Notes: a model not told the origin generated them from the letters alone. A stretch of DNA of 64,000 nucleotides from Betaproteobacteria bacterium (GCA_028866015.1 JAGWIW010000005.1:43306-107305); one strand, 5' to 3'; counted from the first letter of the stretch, positions 53,241-62,661 are shown. Translations and numbers: made by a program.

Positions 53241-54101
53241 TCAACCCACCATCGTCTTGGCGATGGCGTAAATCTCTGCCGCATCCAGGCGCAGGTCGTT
53301 CTGTTCAAACAGGCGGGCAACGCAGGCCCGGTGCAAGGCCAGCTTGAGCGCGCCAAAACCGATGGCCCCGAAGGCCAGCTTGCCATGCCGCTCACGCCCC
53401 TTGTCCATGAGGTCGATGCCGGCGATGCCGGCCGGCGGGCTGGCATTGGCATCGGCAATGAGCTTGAGGCGGGGCAGGTCCTTCCACTGGGCTTCTTCCA
53501 GCAGCACCACACCGGCAGCACCGGTGCCCACGATGATGTCGGCCTGTTGCACCGCCGCTGCGCGCGAGGCCAGGTCAGGCGCCGCCAGGGCATGTACCGT
53601 CACGCCAAAACGCTGGGCGATGGCGTCACAGGTGGCCTGGGTGCGGTCCAGCTGGCGTCCCGTGAGGGTCACGCGCACGCCTTCCTGCGCCAGCATCACG
53701 GCCGCACGCTGCCCCACCGGGCCCGTACCGGCCAGGATCACCGCTTCCATGCCCTGCAGCGATCGGCCGTGGGAAAGCCAGGCCACGCAGGCAGCCGCCG
53801 TGGTGTTGGCGCCGTTGCTGTCGAGCATCAGGGACACCCGGAAATTGCTGAAAAACTTTTTCTGGACCGCCTGGAACAGGGCTTCGCCAGCCAGCAGGTT
53901 GCCCCCGCCCACGAAAATGGCCGTGTTCTTCTTGTCCTTGGGGGCGCGCGTGAAAATGGCCCCTTCCACCAGTCCGCCCACGTTCTCCGGGCTCACGCTG
54001 CCGTAGGGGATCACCTGGTCGGCCCCGCCGTCATAGGCCACCACGTTGTCGAACACCGACGGCAAGGCATCCGTATCAAACTGGTACAGCAGTTTCTTCA
54101 T
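53241..54101 (-). CDS. mtdA: NADP-dependent methylene-tetrahydrofolate/methanopterin dehydrogenase
   Basis: The 286-residue protein closely resembles MtdA: KKLLYQFDTDALPSVFDNVV at the N terminus, AIFVGGGN, LMLDSNGANTTAAA, the nucleotide motif ILAGTGPVGQRAA and ending near HRACVARLFEQND. MtdA oxidises methylene-H4F (and methylene-H4MPT) with NADP. The ATG at 54101 has AAGGAG seven bases upstream; the open frame beyond it crosses the candidate promoter. Pairing with fchA supports the MtdA rather than the MtdB assignment. It implies C1-unit interconversion beyond the usual FolD. Confidence 0.9.
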   Translation of the reverse strand: MKKLLYQFDTDALPSVFDNVVAYDGGADQVIPYGSVSPENVGGLVEGAIFTRAPKDKKNTAIFVGGGNLLAGEALFQAVQKKFFSNFRVSLMLDSNGANTTAAACVAWLSHGRSLQGMEAVILAGTGPVGQRAAVMLAQEGVRVTLTGRQLDRTQATCDAIAQRFGVTVHALAAPDLASRAAAVQQADIIVGTGAAGVVLLEEAQWKDLPRLKLIADANASPPAGIAGIDLMDKGRERHGKLAFGAIGFGALKLALHRACVARLFEQNDLRLDAAEIYAIAKTMVG

Positions 54102-54127
54102 CGCAGCGCTCCTTTTGAAGGGGAGGG

Positions 54128-54156
54128 ATTTTAAGCCGGAACGCGGCGTCAGTCCA
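54128..54156 (-). promoter_or_regulatory. candidate promoter of mtdA-fchA
   Basis: On the minus strand TGGACT (54151-54156) and TAAAAT (54128-54133) are separated by 17 bases, and the AAGGAG of mtdA follows within about 20 bases of the expected start point. The match is four of six at -35 and five of six at -10. The gap to the upstream hydrolase gene is 76 bases, which suits a separate promoter. Confidence 0.4.
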
Positions 54157-54177
54157 TGGAGCTTTTTATGGTAACCA

Positions 54178-55257
54178 TCAGGGCCGTGCAGGCAGCCTGG
54201 CCAGGAAATCCGCCACCACGGGCCCCCAGGTTGCACCCTGCCCCAGATTCTGGTGCCCGAAAGACGGCATGGGGGAAAGGAGCTGGTAGCTGCCCTGCTT
54301 CACCTGGGGCATGGCCCGGGGCAGTGCCTGCAGCTCCACCGGATTGAGCAGGTCGTCGGCAAAATTGACAGCCAGGAAAGGGGCGCGGATTTTGCCCAGG
54401 TCCGCCTCAGGATGGTAGTCCGCCGACGCTTCGAAACGGTACAGCACGTCGTTGGCATCGAGTCCCTGTGCCACTTGGGACAGGGCATGGTTGTGGGCAA
54501 TGGCCTGTTCGCGCGTGGGGGCCAGCGCCTGCAGGTGAGTGGCGCTGTTCGTCATGACGGCGAACAGGGGCCAGGTGCGCAGAAAGGATTCCGGCGGCTT
54601 GCTGTAATTGCCGCCCTGCCAGTCCGGGGCATTGCGGATCGAGTCGATCACCAGTTGGCGCCACATCATGTTGCGGCCGCTCACGGGCGTGGGGGAACTT
54701 GCAATCGCCACGGCCCCGTCCATGAAATCGGGGTACTGCTCGGCAAACAGCCAGGTCTGCATGCCGCCCATGGAGGTGCCGATGACGGCACGCACGTGGT
54801 CCACGTGCAGCCCTTCCGTCAGCAGGCGGTAATTGGCGTTCACCATGTCGCGATAGCCGTAGTGCGGAAATTTGGCGCGCAATCCATCACTGGGTTTGGT
54901 TGAACGGCCCAGGCCGATGCCATCCGGAATGATGAGGAAATAGCGGCTTGCGTCCAGCGGCTGTCCGGGGCCGTAGAGGTGCCTGGAAAGGCCCGGGAGG
55001 AACCAGTTTCTGGCCGTGCCCGTGGTGCCGTGCAGCAGCAGCACGGCGTTGCTGATGTGCCCCTGGCTGTCGCGCCGGGGCTCGCCCAGCGTCGTGTAAC
55101 CGATGGTCAGTACCGGCAGCACGTCGCCGGAGTTGAAACGGAAATCATGCAGCACCACCTGCCCGTTCCGGGCTCCCGGATAGGCATCCGCCGCATCAGC
55201 CGTCATCGCGCCTGCCATCATCAATGCTCCCATCAACCCGATTGCCAGTCGACCCAT
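54178..55257 (-). CDS. exported alpha/beta-hydrolase (MetX-like fold)
   Basis: The 359-residue product has a signal peptide (hydrophobic to about residue 20, cleaved near ADA). The alpha/beta-hydrolase core resembles homoserine O-acetyltransferases: LLLHGTTGTARNWF, nucleophile Ser162 in GTSMGGMQTW, then an Asp in NFADDLLNP and His in FGHQNLG. Export to the periplasm argues against a role in methionine synthesis; an esterase or lactonase is more likely. It lies 12 bases after the acyl-CoA dehydrogenase gene and is probably co-transcribed. Confidence 0.85.
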   Translation of the reverse strand: MGRLAIGLMGALMMAGAMTADAADAYPGARNGQVVLHDFRFNSGDVLPVLTIGYTTLGEPRRDSQGHISNAVLLLHGTTGTARNWFLPGLSRHLYGPGQPLDASRYFLIIPDGIGLGRSTKPSDGLRAKFPHYGYRDMVNANYRLLTEGLHVDHVRAVIGTSMGGMQTWLFAEQYPDFMDGAVAIASSPTPVSGRNMMWRQLVIDSIRNAPDWQGGNYSKPPESFLRTWPLFAVMTNSATHLQALAPTREQAIAHNHALSQVAQGLDANDVLYRFEASADYHPEADLGKIRAPFLAVNFADDLLNPVELQALPRAMPQVKQGSYQLLSPMPSFGHQNLGQGATWGPVVADFLARLPARP

Positions 55258-55269
55258 GATCGATCCCCC

Positions 55270-57051
55270 CTAGAATGAGGCAGCGGCCATCGCATCAAGC
55301 GAGTTGCCGCCTTCCACCACCGTGGCGCACAGCACCTCGCACAGGCCCATCCCGTGTTCCGCATAGAACTGCGCCGTGGCGATCTTGGTGCGATAGAAAT
55401 CCGGCTCGGCCGTGCCGGCGGCCAGCGCGCGCGCCGCCACTTGCGCGCTGCGCGCCATGAGCCAGCCGGAAACAAGCCATCCCATCAGGTTGAGGTACGG
55501 CACCCCGGCCCCGAAAACAGCCGCAGGACGGCTTGCTGCCGAGGACAGGAGGTGGGCGCTGGCTTTTTCTGATGCCAGCAGCGCCCGTTCGAGTGCGGCC
55601 GCAATGGAGGCCGGAACCCCCGCCTCGCCCAGTACGGGCAGCGTCTCGCGGATCTCCTGGCACAGGGCACGCACCATGGCCCCACCGTCGCGCAACAGCT
55701 TGCGTCCCACCAGGTCGTTGGCCTGGATGGCCGTGGTCCCTTCGTAGATGGTGGTGATGCGCGCGTCGCGCAGGTACTGGGCCGCCCCGGTTTCCTCGAT
55801 GTACCCCATGCCGCCGTAGACCTGGATCGCTTCGTTGGCGGCCCACACCCCGGATTCCGTACAGAACCCCTTGACGATGGGCGTGAGCAGGTCTGAACGC
55901 GCCTGGGCTGCGGCCCGGCGCGCGGCGTCCGGTTCGGCATGGGCGCAGTCGAGCATCTGGCCGGCATGGTAGGCCAGCGCGCGGCAGGCTTCCACCCGCG
56001 CCTTGATGCCGGAAAGGATGCGGCGTACGTCCGGATGGTGCAGGATGGGCGCCCGCTCTGTCATCCCCACCGGCACGCCCTGGATGCGTTCGCGCGCGTA
56101 GGCAAGTGCGCCCTGGTAGGCGCGGTCGGCAATGGCCAGCCCCTGCACGCCCACCGAAAAGCGCGCCGCGTTCATCATGATGAACATGAGTTCGAGCCCG
56201 CAGTGGGGTTTCCCCAGAAGGTAACCCACGGCACCGCCGGCATCGCCATAAGCCAGCACGCAGGTGGGGCTGCCGTGAATGCCCAGCTTGTGTTCGAGCG
56301 ACACCGTACGCACGTCGTTGCACTCGCCCAGCGAACCGTCCGGATTGACCAGGAACTTGGGCACCACGAACAGGGAAATGCCTTTCACGCCAGGCGGGGC
56401 GTCCGGCAGGCGCGCGAGCACCAGGTGGATGATGTTTTCCGTGAAGTCCTGGTCGCCGTAGGTGATGAAGATCTTCTGGCCGGTGATGCGGTAATGGTCG
56501 CCCTCCGGCACGGCACGCGTGCGCAGCGCCGCCAGATCGGAGCCGGCCTGGGGTTCCGTCAGGTTCATGGTACCGGTCCAGCGTCCGGCCACCATGGCCG
56601 GCAGGAAGCGCGCCTGCAGTTCCGGCGTACCGGCGGCCAGGATGGCTTCCACAGCACCGCGCGTGAGCAGCGGGCACAGGGTGAAGGCCATGTTGGCGGC
56701 ATGCCACATTTCCTCCACCGGCGCTCCCACCAGGTTCGGCAACCCCTGCCCGCCGAATTCGGTGGGCCCGGTGAGCCCGTTCCAGCCGCCTGCCACGAAC
56801 TGGTCGTAGGCTTCCCGGAAGCCTGGCGCGGTGTGCACGACACCGTCCGCCAGGTGCGCGCCCTGCAGGTCGCCGCTGCGGTTGAGCGGCGCCAGCACGC
56901 CTTCGGAAAAGCGCGCCGATTCCTCCTGAATGGCGTCAAACAGGTCGTCCGTGGCTTCCGAGAACCCCGGCAGTCCACTGATGTGCGACAGCCCCAGGAG
57001 TTCCTTGACCACGAAAGCCATATCCCGCAATGGGGCCCGATAACTGTTCAT
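55270..57051 (-). CDS. acyl-CoA dehydrogenase, long form
   Basis: This FAD enzyme oxidises acyl-CoA to enoyl-CoA and gives electrons to ETF. From the ATG at 57051 the product is 593 residues, about 200 longer than classical acyl-CoA dehydrogenases because of a C-terminal helical extension (AcdC type). NLTEPQAGSDLAALRT, QKIFITYGD and the C-terminal catalytic region YEGTTAIQANDLVGRK are visible. The GGGAGA ribosome site supports the start; the frame is open further into the pseudouridine synthase gene. The ETF-QO gene lies 3.6 kb away. Confidence 0.93.
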   Translation of the reverse strand: MNSYRAPLRDMAFVVKELLGLSHISGLPGFSEATDDLFDAIQEESARFSEGVLAPLNRSGDLQGAHLADGVVHTAPGFREAYDQFVAGGWNGLTGPTEFGGQGLPNLVGAPVEEMWHAANMAFTLCPLLTRGAVEAILAAGTPELQARFLPAMVAGRWTGTMNLTEPQAGSDLAALRTRAVPEGDHYRITGQKIFITYGDQDFTENIIHLVLARLPDAPPGVKGISLFVVPKFLVNPDGSLGECNDVRTVSLEHKLGIHGSPTCVLAYGDAGGAVGYLLGKPHCGLELMFIMMNAARFSVGVQGLAIADRAYQGALAYARERIQGVPVGMTERAPILHHPDVRRILSGIKARVEACRALAYHAGQMLDCAHAEPDAARRAAAQARSDLLTPIVKGFCTESGVWAANEAIQVYGGMGYIEETGAAQYLRDARITTIYEGTTAIQANDLVGRKLLRDGGAMVRALCQEIRETLPVLGEAGVPASIAAALERALLASEKASAHLLSSAASRPAAVFGAGVPYLNLMGWLVSGWLMARSAQVAARALAAGTAEPDFYRTKIATAQFYAEHGMGLCEVLCATVVEGGNSLDAMAAASF

Positions 57052-57079
57052 GTGTTGTTCTCCCGATCCGGTTTCGCCG

Positions 57080-57817
57080 TCAAAACGATTCGTCCGGCGC
57101 CAAGTAGCGCCATTGCCCGGGCGGCAGCTCTCCCAGCCGCACGCGGCCGATGCGCACGCGCTTGAGTCCGGTGACCTTGAGGCCCACCAGCTCGCACATG
57201 CGGCGGATCTGCCGCTTCTTGCCCTCACGCAGGATGAAGCGCAGCTGGTCGCGATTCTGCCAGCGCACGTCGGCCCGTCGCAGCGGCTTGCCGTCCAGCT
57301 CAAGCCCGAAATTGAGGCGCTCGAGCCCTTCCTGGGACAGGCGGCCTTCCACCCGCACCAGATATTCCTTCTCCACCGCACTGTCGGCGCCGATGAGCGT
57401 CCTGGCGATGCGTCCGTCCTGGGTCAGCACCAGCAGTCCGGTGGAATCGATGTCGAGCCGGCCGGCGGGCGCAAGGCCCGACAGCATGGCTGACGTGAAT
57501 GGCTTCGTGACCGGATCTTCCGCCCAGTGCGATTGGGCCGTGACCAGGGTAACGGCCGGACGGTAGCCGTCTTCGGCCTGTCCGGACACGTAGCCCACCG
57601 GCTTGTGCAGCAGCACCGTCACCCTTGCCGACTGGTTGCGCCGTGCGGCTGGGCTGAGCGTGACGGACTGGGTGGGATCGATGCGGGTTCCCAGCTCCGT
57701 TACCGGCGTCCCGTCCACGAAAACCCAGCCTTTGGCAATCCATTCGTCGGCCTCCCGGCGCGAACACAGGCCCCGTTCCGACATGACCTTGGACAACCGG
57801 ATCTTTTCAGCGCTCAT
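57080..57817 (-). CDS. rRNA pseudouridine synthase, RluF/RsuA family
   Basis: The 245-residue enzyme converts a uridine in rRNA to pseudouridine. An S4 RNA-binding domain ([22 protein letters not shown]) is followed by the catalytic domain with [17 protein letters not shown], whose Asp attacks the base. [10 protein letters not shown] and the late [14 protein letters not shown] follow. The length and the C-terminal half are closest to RluF, which modifies 23S rRNA U2604 in E. coli, but RluE or RsuA cannot be excluded. It overlaps the upstream hydrolase by 11 bases. Confidence 0.88.
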   Translation of the reverse strand: MSAEKIRLSKVMSERGLCSRREADEWIAKGWVFVDGTPVTELGTRIDPTQSVTLSPAARRNQSARVTVLLHKPVGYVSGQAEDGYRPAVTLVTAQSHWAEDPVTKPFTSAMLSGLAPAGRLDIDSTGLLVLTQDGRIARTLIGADSAVEKEYLVRVEGRLSQEGLERLNFGLELDGKPLRRADVRWQNRDQLRFILREGKKRQIRRMCELVGLKVTGLKRVRIGRVRLGELPPGQWRYLAPDESF

Positions 57818-58673
57818 GGAGAAAATCGCGGATCAGCGCAATCTGCCCGGCATCCATGAGGGCGGGCGCATGCCCACAGCCTTCCACTTCATGCACACGC
57901 AGGTCGGGATGGGTGGCCTGCATCAGCGCCACCGTGCGCGGCAGCAACAGGCCGGACTGGGCACCGCGCATGAGCAGGGTCGGACAATGGACCCCGCTCC
58001 AGATCAGGCTCAGATCGATGTCACCCAGGGTAGGCCCGGCAAACATGCCGGCGATGGCCGGATCGTACAGCAGGCGGTATTTGCCGTCCGGCCATTTGCG
58101 CACGCCGTGCACCGCCATGTGCCGCCACTGGGCCTCGGTGAGTGCACCGAATTCGGCATGGACTTTGCGGAAATAGGTCTCCGCTTCCTCGATGGAGGCA
58201 AACGCCACCGGCTTGCCCACATAACTGGCCAGACGGTTCAGGGCCGCGATCGGCACCTGGCTGCCCACGTCGTTCAGCACCAGGCGGCGCACCGGAGTTC
58301 CGGACTGGGCAGCCAGCATCATGCCGATGATGCCGCCCATGGAGGTGCCCACCCAGTCGATATGGTCCACGCCGCTGCGCGCGATGAGGGCCGCCATGTC
58401 CGACAGGTAGAGGGGATAGCCGTAATCGGTCTTGTGCACCAGCCATTCGCTCGTGCCGCGCCCCACCACGTCGGGACAGATGACCCGGTATTCCCGGCAC
58501 AGGGCGTCGGCGAGCGCATCGAAATCGCGGCTGTTGCGGGTGAGCCCGTGCACGCAGAACAGCACGCGCGGATTCTCCGGGTCACCCCATTCGCTGTAAT
58601 CCACGCGGTGAAAGCCGTGCAGCCAAAGCGCCTTGAAGGAGCGGCGGCGCATGGGTTCAGCGATAGAGGCCAT
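57807..58673 (-). CDS. alpha/beta-fold hydrolase
   Basis: The 288-residue cytoplasmic hydrolase has [15 protein letters not shown] (oxyanion region), nucleophile Ser111 in [11 protein letters not shown] and a C-terminal catalytic His in [15 protein letters not shown]. Natural substrate unknown. Two starts are possible: the ATG at 58673 overlaps the 5-formyl-THF cyclo-ligase gene by 17 bases, and the ATG at 58652 lies 4 bases after it; neither has a clear ribosome site. It shares a minus-strand run with RNA-modification and folate genes, which gives little clue to function. Confidence 0.85.
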   Translation of the reverse strand: MASIAEPMRRRSFKALWLHGFHRVDYSEWGDPENPRVLFCVHGLTRNSRDFDALADALCREYRVICPDVVGRGTSEWLVHKTDYGYPLYLSDMAALIARSGVDHIDWVGTSMGGIIGMMLAAQSGTPVRRLVLNDVGSQVPIAALNRLASYVGKPVAFASIEEAETYFRKVHAEFGALTEAQWRHMAVHGVRKWPDGKYRLLYDPAIAGMFAGPTLGDIDLSLIWSGVHCPTLLMRGAQSGLLLPRTVALMQATHPDLRVHEVEGCGHAPALMDAGQIALIRDFLHER

Positions 58674-59232
58674 CGTCGCTCACCAGGATGTCCACCGGAA
58701 GGTCGTGGGGCTCCAGCGGCACTTGCGCCACCAGCTGTTCCACAAACGCCACCGCCACCGTGACGGCGCGCCGTTCGGGGCGCGACAGCAGCTTGTCGTA
58801 AAAGCCGCCGCCATAACCCATGCGATGACGCTGCCGGTCAAAGGCGGCACCCGGCATCAGGATGAAATCCACCTCGCCCAGGCGGGCCTGTGGGCAGCGC
58901 TGCGGGTCAGGCTCGCGGATGCCCCATACGCCGGCTTGCAGGTCTGCTTCCAGGTTGGAGACTTCGTGCAAGGCCAGGGTTTTGCTGGTGCGCTCCACCC
59001 GGGGCAGCACCAGGCGCGTGCCGCGCGCGAGCACGGCCTGCAGCAGTGGCCGGGTGTCGAACTCGGAACCCATGGGCATGTAGGCCATGACGGTACGTGC
59101 CGCCGCAAATTCAGCCAAGGCTTCGACCTGACGTGACAGGAGGCGGCTTCGGGTTTCTCGCTGGGCTTCGGGAATGGCGTCCCGGCGCGCGAGCACGAGG
59201 GCGCGCAGCTCGGATTTCTGGGATGGTTTCAT
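58657..59232 (-). CDS. 5-formyltetrahydrofolate cyclo-ligase
   Basis: This enzyme recycles 5-formyl-THF to 5,10-methenyl-THF with ATP, feeding the pool used by fchA and mtdA. From the ATG at 59232 the product is 191 residues. KSELRALVLARR lies at the N terminus, and VDFILMPGAAFD and RMGYGGGFYDKLL, the ATP-site signature, are present. An upstream ATG at 59259 would cross the -10 box of the divergent gene and is not used. It is divergent from the RidA-family gene across 50 bases. Confidence 0.93.
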   Translation of the reverse strand: MKPSQKSELRALVLARRDAIPEAQRETRSRLLSRQVEALAEFAAARTVMAYMPMGSEFDTRPLLQAVLARGTRLVLPRVERTSKTLALHEVSNLEADLQAGVWGIREPDPQRCPQARLGEVDFILMPGAAFDRQRHRMGYGGGFYDKLLSRPERRAVTVAVAFVEQLVAQVPLEPHDLPVDILVSDDGLYR

Positions 59233-59242
59233 GGGAGCACAG

Positions 59243-59248
59243 TATAAT
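59243..59248 (+). promoter_or_regulatory. -10 box of the RidA-family gene
   Basis: A perfect TATAAT lies 35 bases before the ATG at 59283, in the 50-base gap between divergent genes. I see no good -35 at 16-18 bases; the region upstream of it is already the start of the cyclo-ligase gene. Confidence 0.4.
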
Positions 59249-59282
59249 GCTTCGTTCAACGGACCATCAGAAGGTTTTTTTA

Positions 59283-59675
59283 ATGAAACGCGAAAACATT
59301 TCGAGCGGTTCCACCTGGGAACCCATCATCGGTTATTCTCGGGCCGTCAAAGTGGGCCCGCATGTGGCCGTTTCCGGCACCACCGGCACCGGCGCCGACG
59401 GCAAGCTGGTGGGACAGGGCGACCCTGAAGCCCAGACCCTGCAGGCGCTGAGCAACCTGGAAACGGCGCTCTCCCGGGCCGGCGCCAGCCTGAAGCACGT
59501 GGTGCGTACCCGCCTGTTCGTGACCCAGATCGACCAGTGGGAAAAAATCGCCCGCGCCCACGGCCAGTACTTCGGCGAAATCCGCCCCGCCACCACCCTG
59601 GTGGAAGTCAAGCGCCTGATCGATCCCGACATGCTGATCGAGATCGAAGCCGACGCCATCATCACGGAAGAGTGA
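59283..59675 (+). CDS. RidA (YjgF/YER057c/UK114) family protein
   Basis: The 130-residue product has the RidA chorismate-mutase-like fold, seen in VAVSGTTGTGADGKLV, QALSNLETALSRAGASLKHVV and a C-terminal segment with VEVKRLIDPDMLIEIEADA. In RidA proper an Arg in that last region deaminates reactive enamines; here the Arg in VKRLIDP may not align, so it may belong to another subfamily. The ATG at 59283 follows AGAAGG by about ten bases. It ends directly against the stop of prpE, with no bases between. Confidence 0.88.
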   Translation: MKRENISSGSTWEPIIGYSRAVKVGPHVAVSGTTGTGADGKLVGQGDPEAQTLQALSNLETALSRAGASLKHVVRTRLFVTQIDQWEKIARAHGQYFGEIRPATTLVEVKRLIDPDMLIEIEADAIITEE

Positions 59676-61589
59676 TCAGCGCGGGCGGCGCGCCAGCGCT
59701 GCCCGAATCTGTTCCAGTGCGGCCGCATCATCCAGGGTGGTGAGATCACCCGGATCGCGGCCTTCCGCCAGCGCCTGAATGCTCCGGCGCAGCAACTTGC
59801 CCGAACGCGTCTTGGGCAGCATTCCCACCGCATGCACCCGCGCCGGCCGGGCGATCGGCCCCAGCTGACGGTCCACTGTCTCCATCACGTCCTTTTCCAG
59901 GGCCTCACAGGCCGCCGTGTCCGAAGGGTCGAGGGCGCCTTTGGCCACCACGAAAGCCACCGGCACCTGCCCTTTGAGGGAATCTTCCACGCCGACCACG
60001 GCCACTTCAGCCACGTTGGGATGACTGCTGACGGCCTCCTCGATTTCGCGCGTGCCCAGACGATGCCCGGCCACGTTGATGACGTCGTCGGTGCGGCCCA
60101 GGATGAAATAGTAGCCTTCCTCGTCGCGGATACCCCAGTCGAAGGAGGAATACACGAGGCGGTTGCGGAACAGGGAAAAATAAGTGCTGACGAAACGGGC
60201 ATCGTCGCCCCAGATGGTGGACAGGCAGCCGGGCGGCAGCGGCGGCACGATGCCCAGCACCCCTTTCTGCCCGGACGGCACCGGCACACCGGTGTTTTCG
60301 TCGAGCAGCTGCACGTTGTAGCCATAGACCGGAAAGCTCGGACTGCCGAACTTGCGCGGCGTCTCTTCCACCCCCGGCGTGGCGGACAGGATGGGCCAGC
60401 CGGTTTCGGTCTGCCAGTAATTGTCCACCACCGGCACCGATAGCCCGTCGGAAATCCAGCGCGCGGTGGGCTCGTCGAGCGGCTCCCCTGCCAGAAAGAG
60501 ATAGCGCAGGGTGCTCACGTCATGCTGCTTCAGGTATTTGGAATCCTGCTTCTTGAGCACCCGGATCGCCGTGGGTGAACTGAACATGACGCTCACCCGG
60601 TGACGCTCCACCAGCTCCCACCAGATGCCGGGGTCTGGCCGGATCGGCAGGCCTTCGTACATGACCGTGGTCATGCCGTTGATGAGGGGTCCGTACACAA
60701 TGTAGGAATGGCCCACCACCCAGCCGATGTCGGACGTGGTGAACATGGCTTCGCCCGGATTCCCGCAAAAGATGTGGCGCATGGAGGCAGCCAGCGCCAC
60801 CGCATAACCGCCGGTGTCGCGCTGCACGCCTTTGGGCTTGCCTGTGGTACCGGACGTATACAGGATGTAGGAGGGGTCCGTGGCATCGAGCCAGGCCACA
60901 GGCACCCGGGCCTCGCCCACCTGTGCACGCTGCTCGGCGTAGTCCAGGTCACGCTCCGGCACCCGGGCCATGGCCGGATCCAGTCCGCGGTTGACGATCA
61001 GCACATGCCGCGGGGGATGCTTTGCCAGGCGACAGGCTTCATCCACCAGCGGCTTGTAGCACACCGCCTTGCCGCCACGCATGCCGGCGTCTGCCGTCAC
61101 GAGCAGCGCCGGACGCGCATCGTCGATGCGCGTGGCCAGGCTGTGCGAAGCAAAGCCGCCAAACACCACGGAATGCACGGCCCCGATGCGCGCGCACGCC
61201 AGCATGGCAAACAGGGCTTCGGGAATCATGGGCATGTAGATGATGACGCGCTCGCCCTGGCGCACGTGCAGGCGCTGCAGTATTGCGGCAAACCGGTTCA
61301 CTTCCGCATGCAGTTCGCGATAGCTGTAGTTGTGTTCGAAGCCTGTTTCCGTGGACACGTAGGCCAGCGCCGTCTGTTCGCCGCGCTCGGCCAGGTGGCG
61401 GTCCACGGCGTTGTGGCAGAGATTGGTCCTGCCGCCGGGAAACCAGCGGGCAAATGGGGGCCTGGAATAGTCGAGCACCCGTTCGAAAGGATGTTCCCAG
61501 TGGATAAGCCCCGCCTGCTCTTCCCAGAACGCTTCCGGCGATTCGATCGAGCGCTCGTAAAAGCGCTTCAGCAATGCTCCCGTCGTCAT
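59676..61589 (-). CDS. prpE: propionate-CoA ligase (PrpE-like acyl-CoA synthetase)
   Basis: The 637-residue AMP-forming ligase activates propionate, and in some bacteria acrylate, to its CoA ester. YILYTSGTTGKPKGV is the ATP-binding loop, NYWQTETGWP and GRTDDVINVAGHRLGTREIE the adenylation motifs, and SGKLLRR contains the catalytic Lys. The N-terminal WFPGGRTNLCHNAVDRHL segment points to PrpE rather than AcsA. It follows acuI by 51 bases on the same strand, which favours a role in acrylate or propionate use. Acetate activation remains possible. Confidence 0.87.
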   Translation of the reverse strand: MTTGALLKRFYERSIESPEAFWEEQAGLIHWEHPFERVLDYSRPPFARWFPGGRTNLCHNAVDRHLAERGEQTALAYVSTETGFEHNYSYRELHAEVNRFAAILQRLHVRQGERVIIYMPMIPEALFAMLACARIGAVHSVVFGGFASHSLATRIDDARPALLVTADAGMRGGKAVCYKPLVDEACRLAKHPPRHVLIVNRGLDPAMARVPERDLDYAEQRAQVGEARVPVAWLDATDPSYILYTSGTTGKPKGVQRDTGGYAVALAASMRHIFCGNPGEAMFTTSDIGWVVGHSYIVYGPLINGMTTVMYEGLPIRPDPGIWWELVERHRVSVMFSSPTAIRVLKKQDSKYLKQHDVSTLRYLFLAGEPLDEPTARWISDGLSVPVVDNYWQTETGWPILSATPGVEETPRKFGSPSFPVYGYNVQLLDENTGVPVPSGQKGVLGIVPPLPPGCLSTIWGDDARFVSTYFSLFRNRLVYSSFDWGIRDEEGYYFILGRTDDVINVAGHRLGTREIEEAVSSHPNVAEVAVVGVEDSLKGQVPVAFVVAKGALDPSDTAACEALEKDVMETVDRQLGPIARPARVHAVGMLPKTRSGKLLRRSIQALAEGRDPGDLTTLDDAAALEQIRAALARRPR

Positions 61590-61640
61590 GCTCCGACCCT
61601 CCCGTTTGTTCTAATTGGGCTGGGAACTGCCCTTGCTGCC

Positions 61641-62627
61641 TCAGTCCATCAGCCTGACCACCGTCCTGCCCAAACCTTCGCCTTTCATGAGGCGTTCAAA
61701 CACCGCATCCAGTCCTTCCAGGGTGATTTCATGCACCAGATCCGCCCAATGGCGTGGACGCAGATCCGTGGCGAGTCGCCGCCACACTTCCAGGCGCAGG
61801 GGCATGGGACAGGTGACGGAATCGATGCCCAGCAGGTTGATGCCGCGCAGGATGAAGGGCATCACCGTGGTGTGAAGTTCGATGCCGCCCGTGAGTCCGG
61901 AGCTGGCAATGGAGCCGTGCGGCTGCATGGTGCGCGTGAGCCACGCCAGCATGGATACACCCACCGGATCCACGGCGCCGGCCCACAGGGCTTTTTCCAG
62001 CGGGCGCGAGCCGAAGTCGATGTCGGCGCGCAGCAGCACCTCGCGCGCACCCAATGTGCGCAGGTAATCGGCACGGTCCGCCTTGCCGGTCACGGCCGTC
62101 ACGGCATAGCCCAGGCCCGCCAGGAATTCCAGCGCCAGGCTGCCCACGCCCCCAGTGGCCCCGGTCACCACCACCGGGCCGTTTTCCGGCTTGAGTCCGT
62201 TCTGCTCCAGGCGCACCACGGAAAGCGCCGCGGTGAAACCGGCCGTGCCGAGCGCCATGGCCTGGCGCGCATCAAGCCCATCGGGACGCCTCACCACCCA
62301 GTCTGCCGGCACCCGCACGTAGCGGGCATAACCGCCATCGTGGGCCACACCCAGGTCATAGCCTGTCACCAGTACCGGGTCGCCTGCCTTGAAGCGGGCA
62401 TCGGTGGACGCTTCCACGGTGCCCGCCACGTCGATGCCGCCCGTGAGCGGCATGCGCCGCATGATCTTGCCCATGCCGGTGCCGGCCAGGGCATCCTTGT
62501 AGTTCACGCTGGAATATTCGGCCCGGATCAGCACATCGCCCGGGGGCAGGTCCGACAGCTCGAGGGTGACGATCTTTCCGGACACGCGGCCGTCCACAGC
62601 GTCCACGCGATAGGCTTTGAATGGCAT
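61641..62627 (-). CDS. acuI: acryloyl-CoA reductase / YhdH-type MDR oxidoreductase
   Basis: The 328-residue NADPH-dependent enzyme of the zinc-free medium-chain reductase family reduces acryloyl-CoA to propionyl-CoA. YSSVNYKDALAGTG, GIDVAGTVEAS and the nucleotide motif TGATGGVGSLA are typical of AcuI/YhdH. The ACAGGAGAG ribosome site before the ATG is good. Together with prpE downstream it could turn toxic acrylate into propionyl-CoA. No DMSP lyase or methylcitrate genes are visible in the window, so the pathway beyond is unknown. Confidence 0.9.
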   Translation of the reverse strand: MPFKAYRVDAVDGRVSGKIVTLELSDLPPGDVLIRAEYSSVNYKDALAGTGMGKIMRRMPLTGGIDVAGTVEASTDARFKAGDPVLVTGYDLGVAHDGGYARYVRVPADWVVRRPDGLDARQAMALGTAGFTAALSVVRLEQNGLKPENGPVVVTGATGGVGSLALEFLAGLGYAVTAVTGKADRADYLRTLGAREVLLRADIDFGSRPLEKALWAGAVDPVGVSMLAWLTRTMQPHGSIASSGLTGGIELHTTVMPFILRGINLLGIDSVTCPMPLRLEVWRRLATDLRPRHWADLVHEITLEGLDAVFERLMKGEGLGRTVVRLMD

Positions 62628-62661
62628 CCGGTCTCTCCTGTCGACCCCTTGCGGGGCCCTG

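Noticed and set aside
54178..55257. Calling the exported hydrolase a homoserine O-acetyltransferase (metX)
   Set aside because: A clear signal peptide and the lack of methionine-synthesis neighbours argue for a periplasmic esterase-like role despite the similar fold.
62645..62656. CCCC-GCAA-GGGG hairpin between zapE and acuI as a terminator
   Set aside because: Only four base pairs and no T-run follows on either strand.
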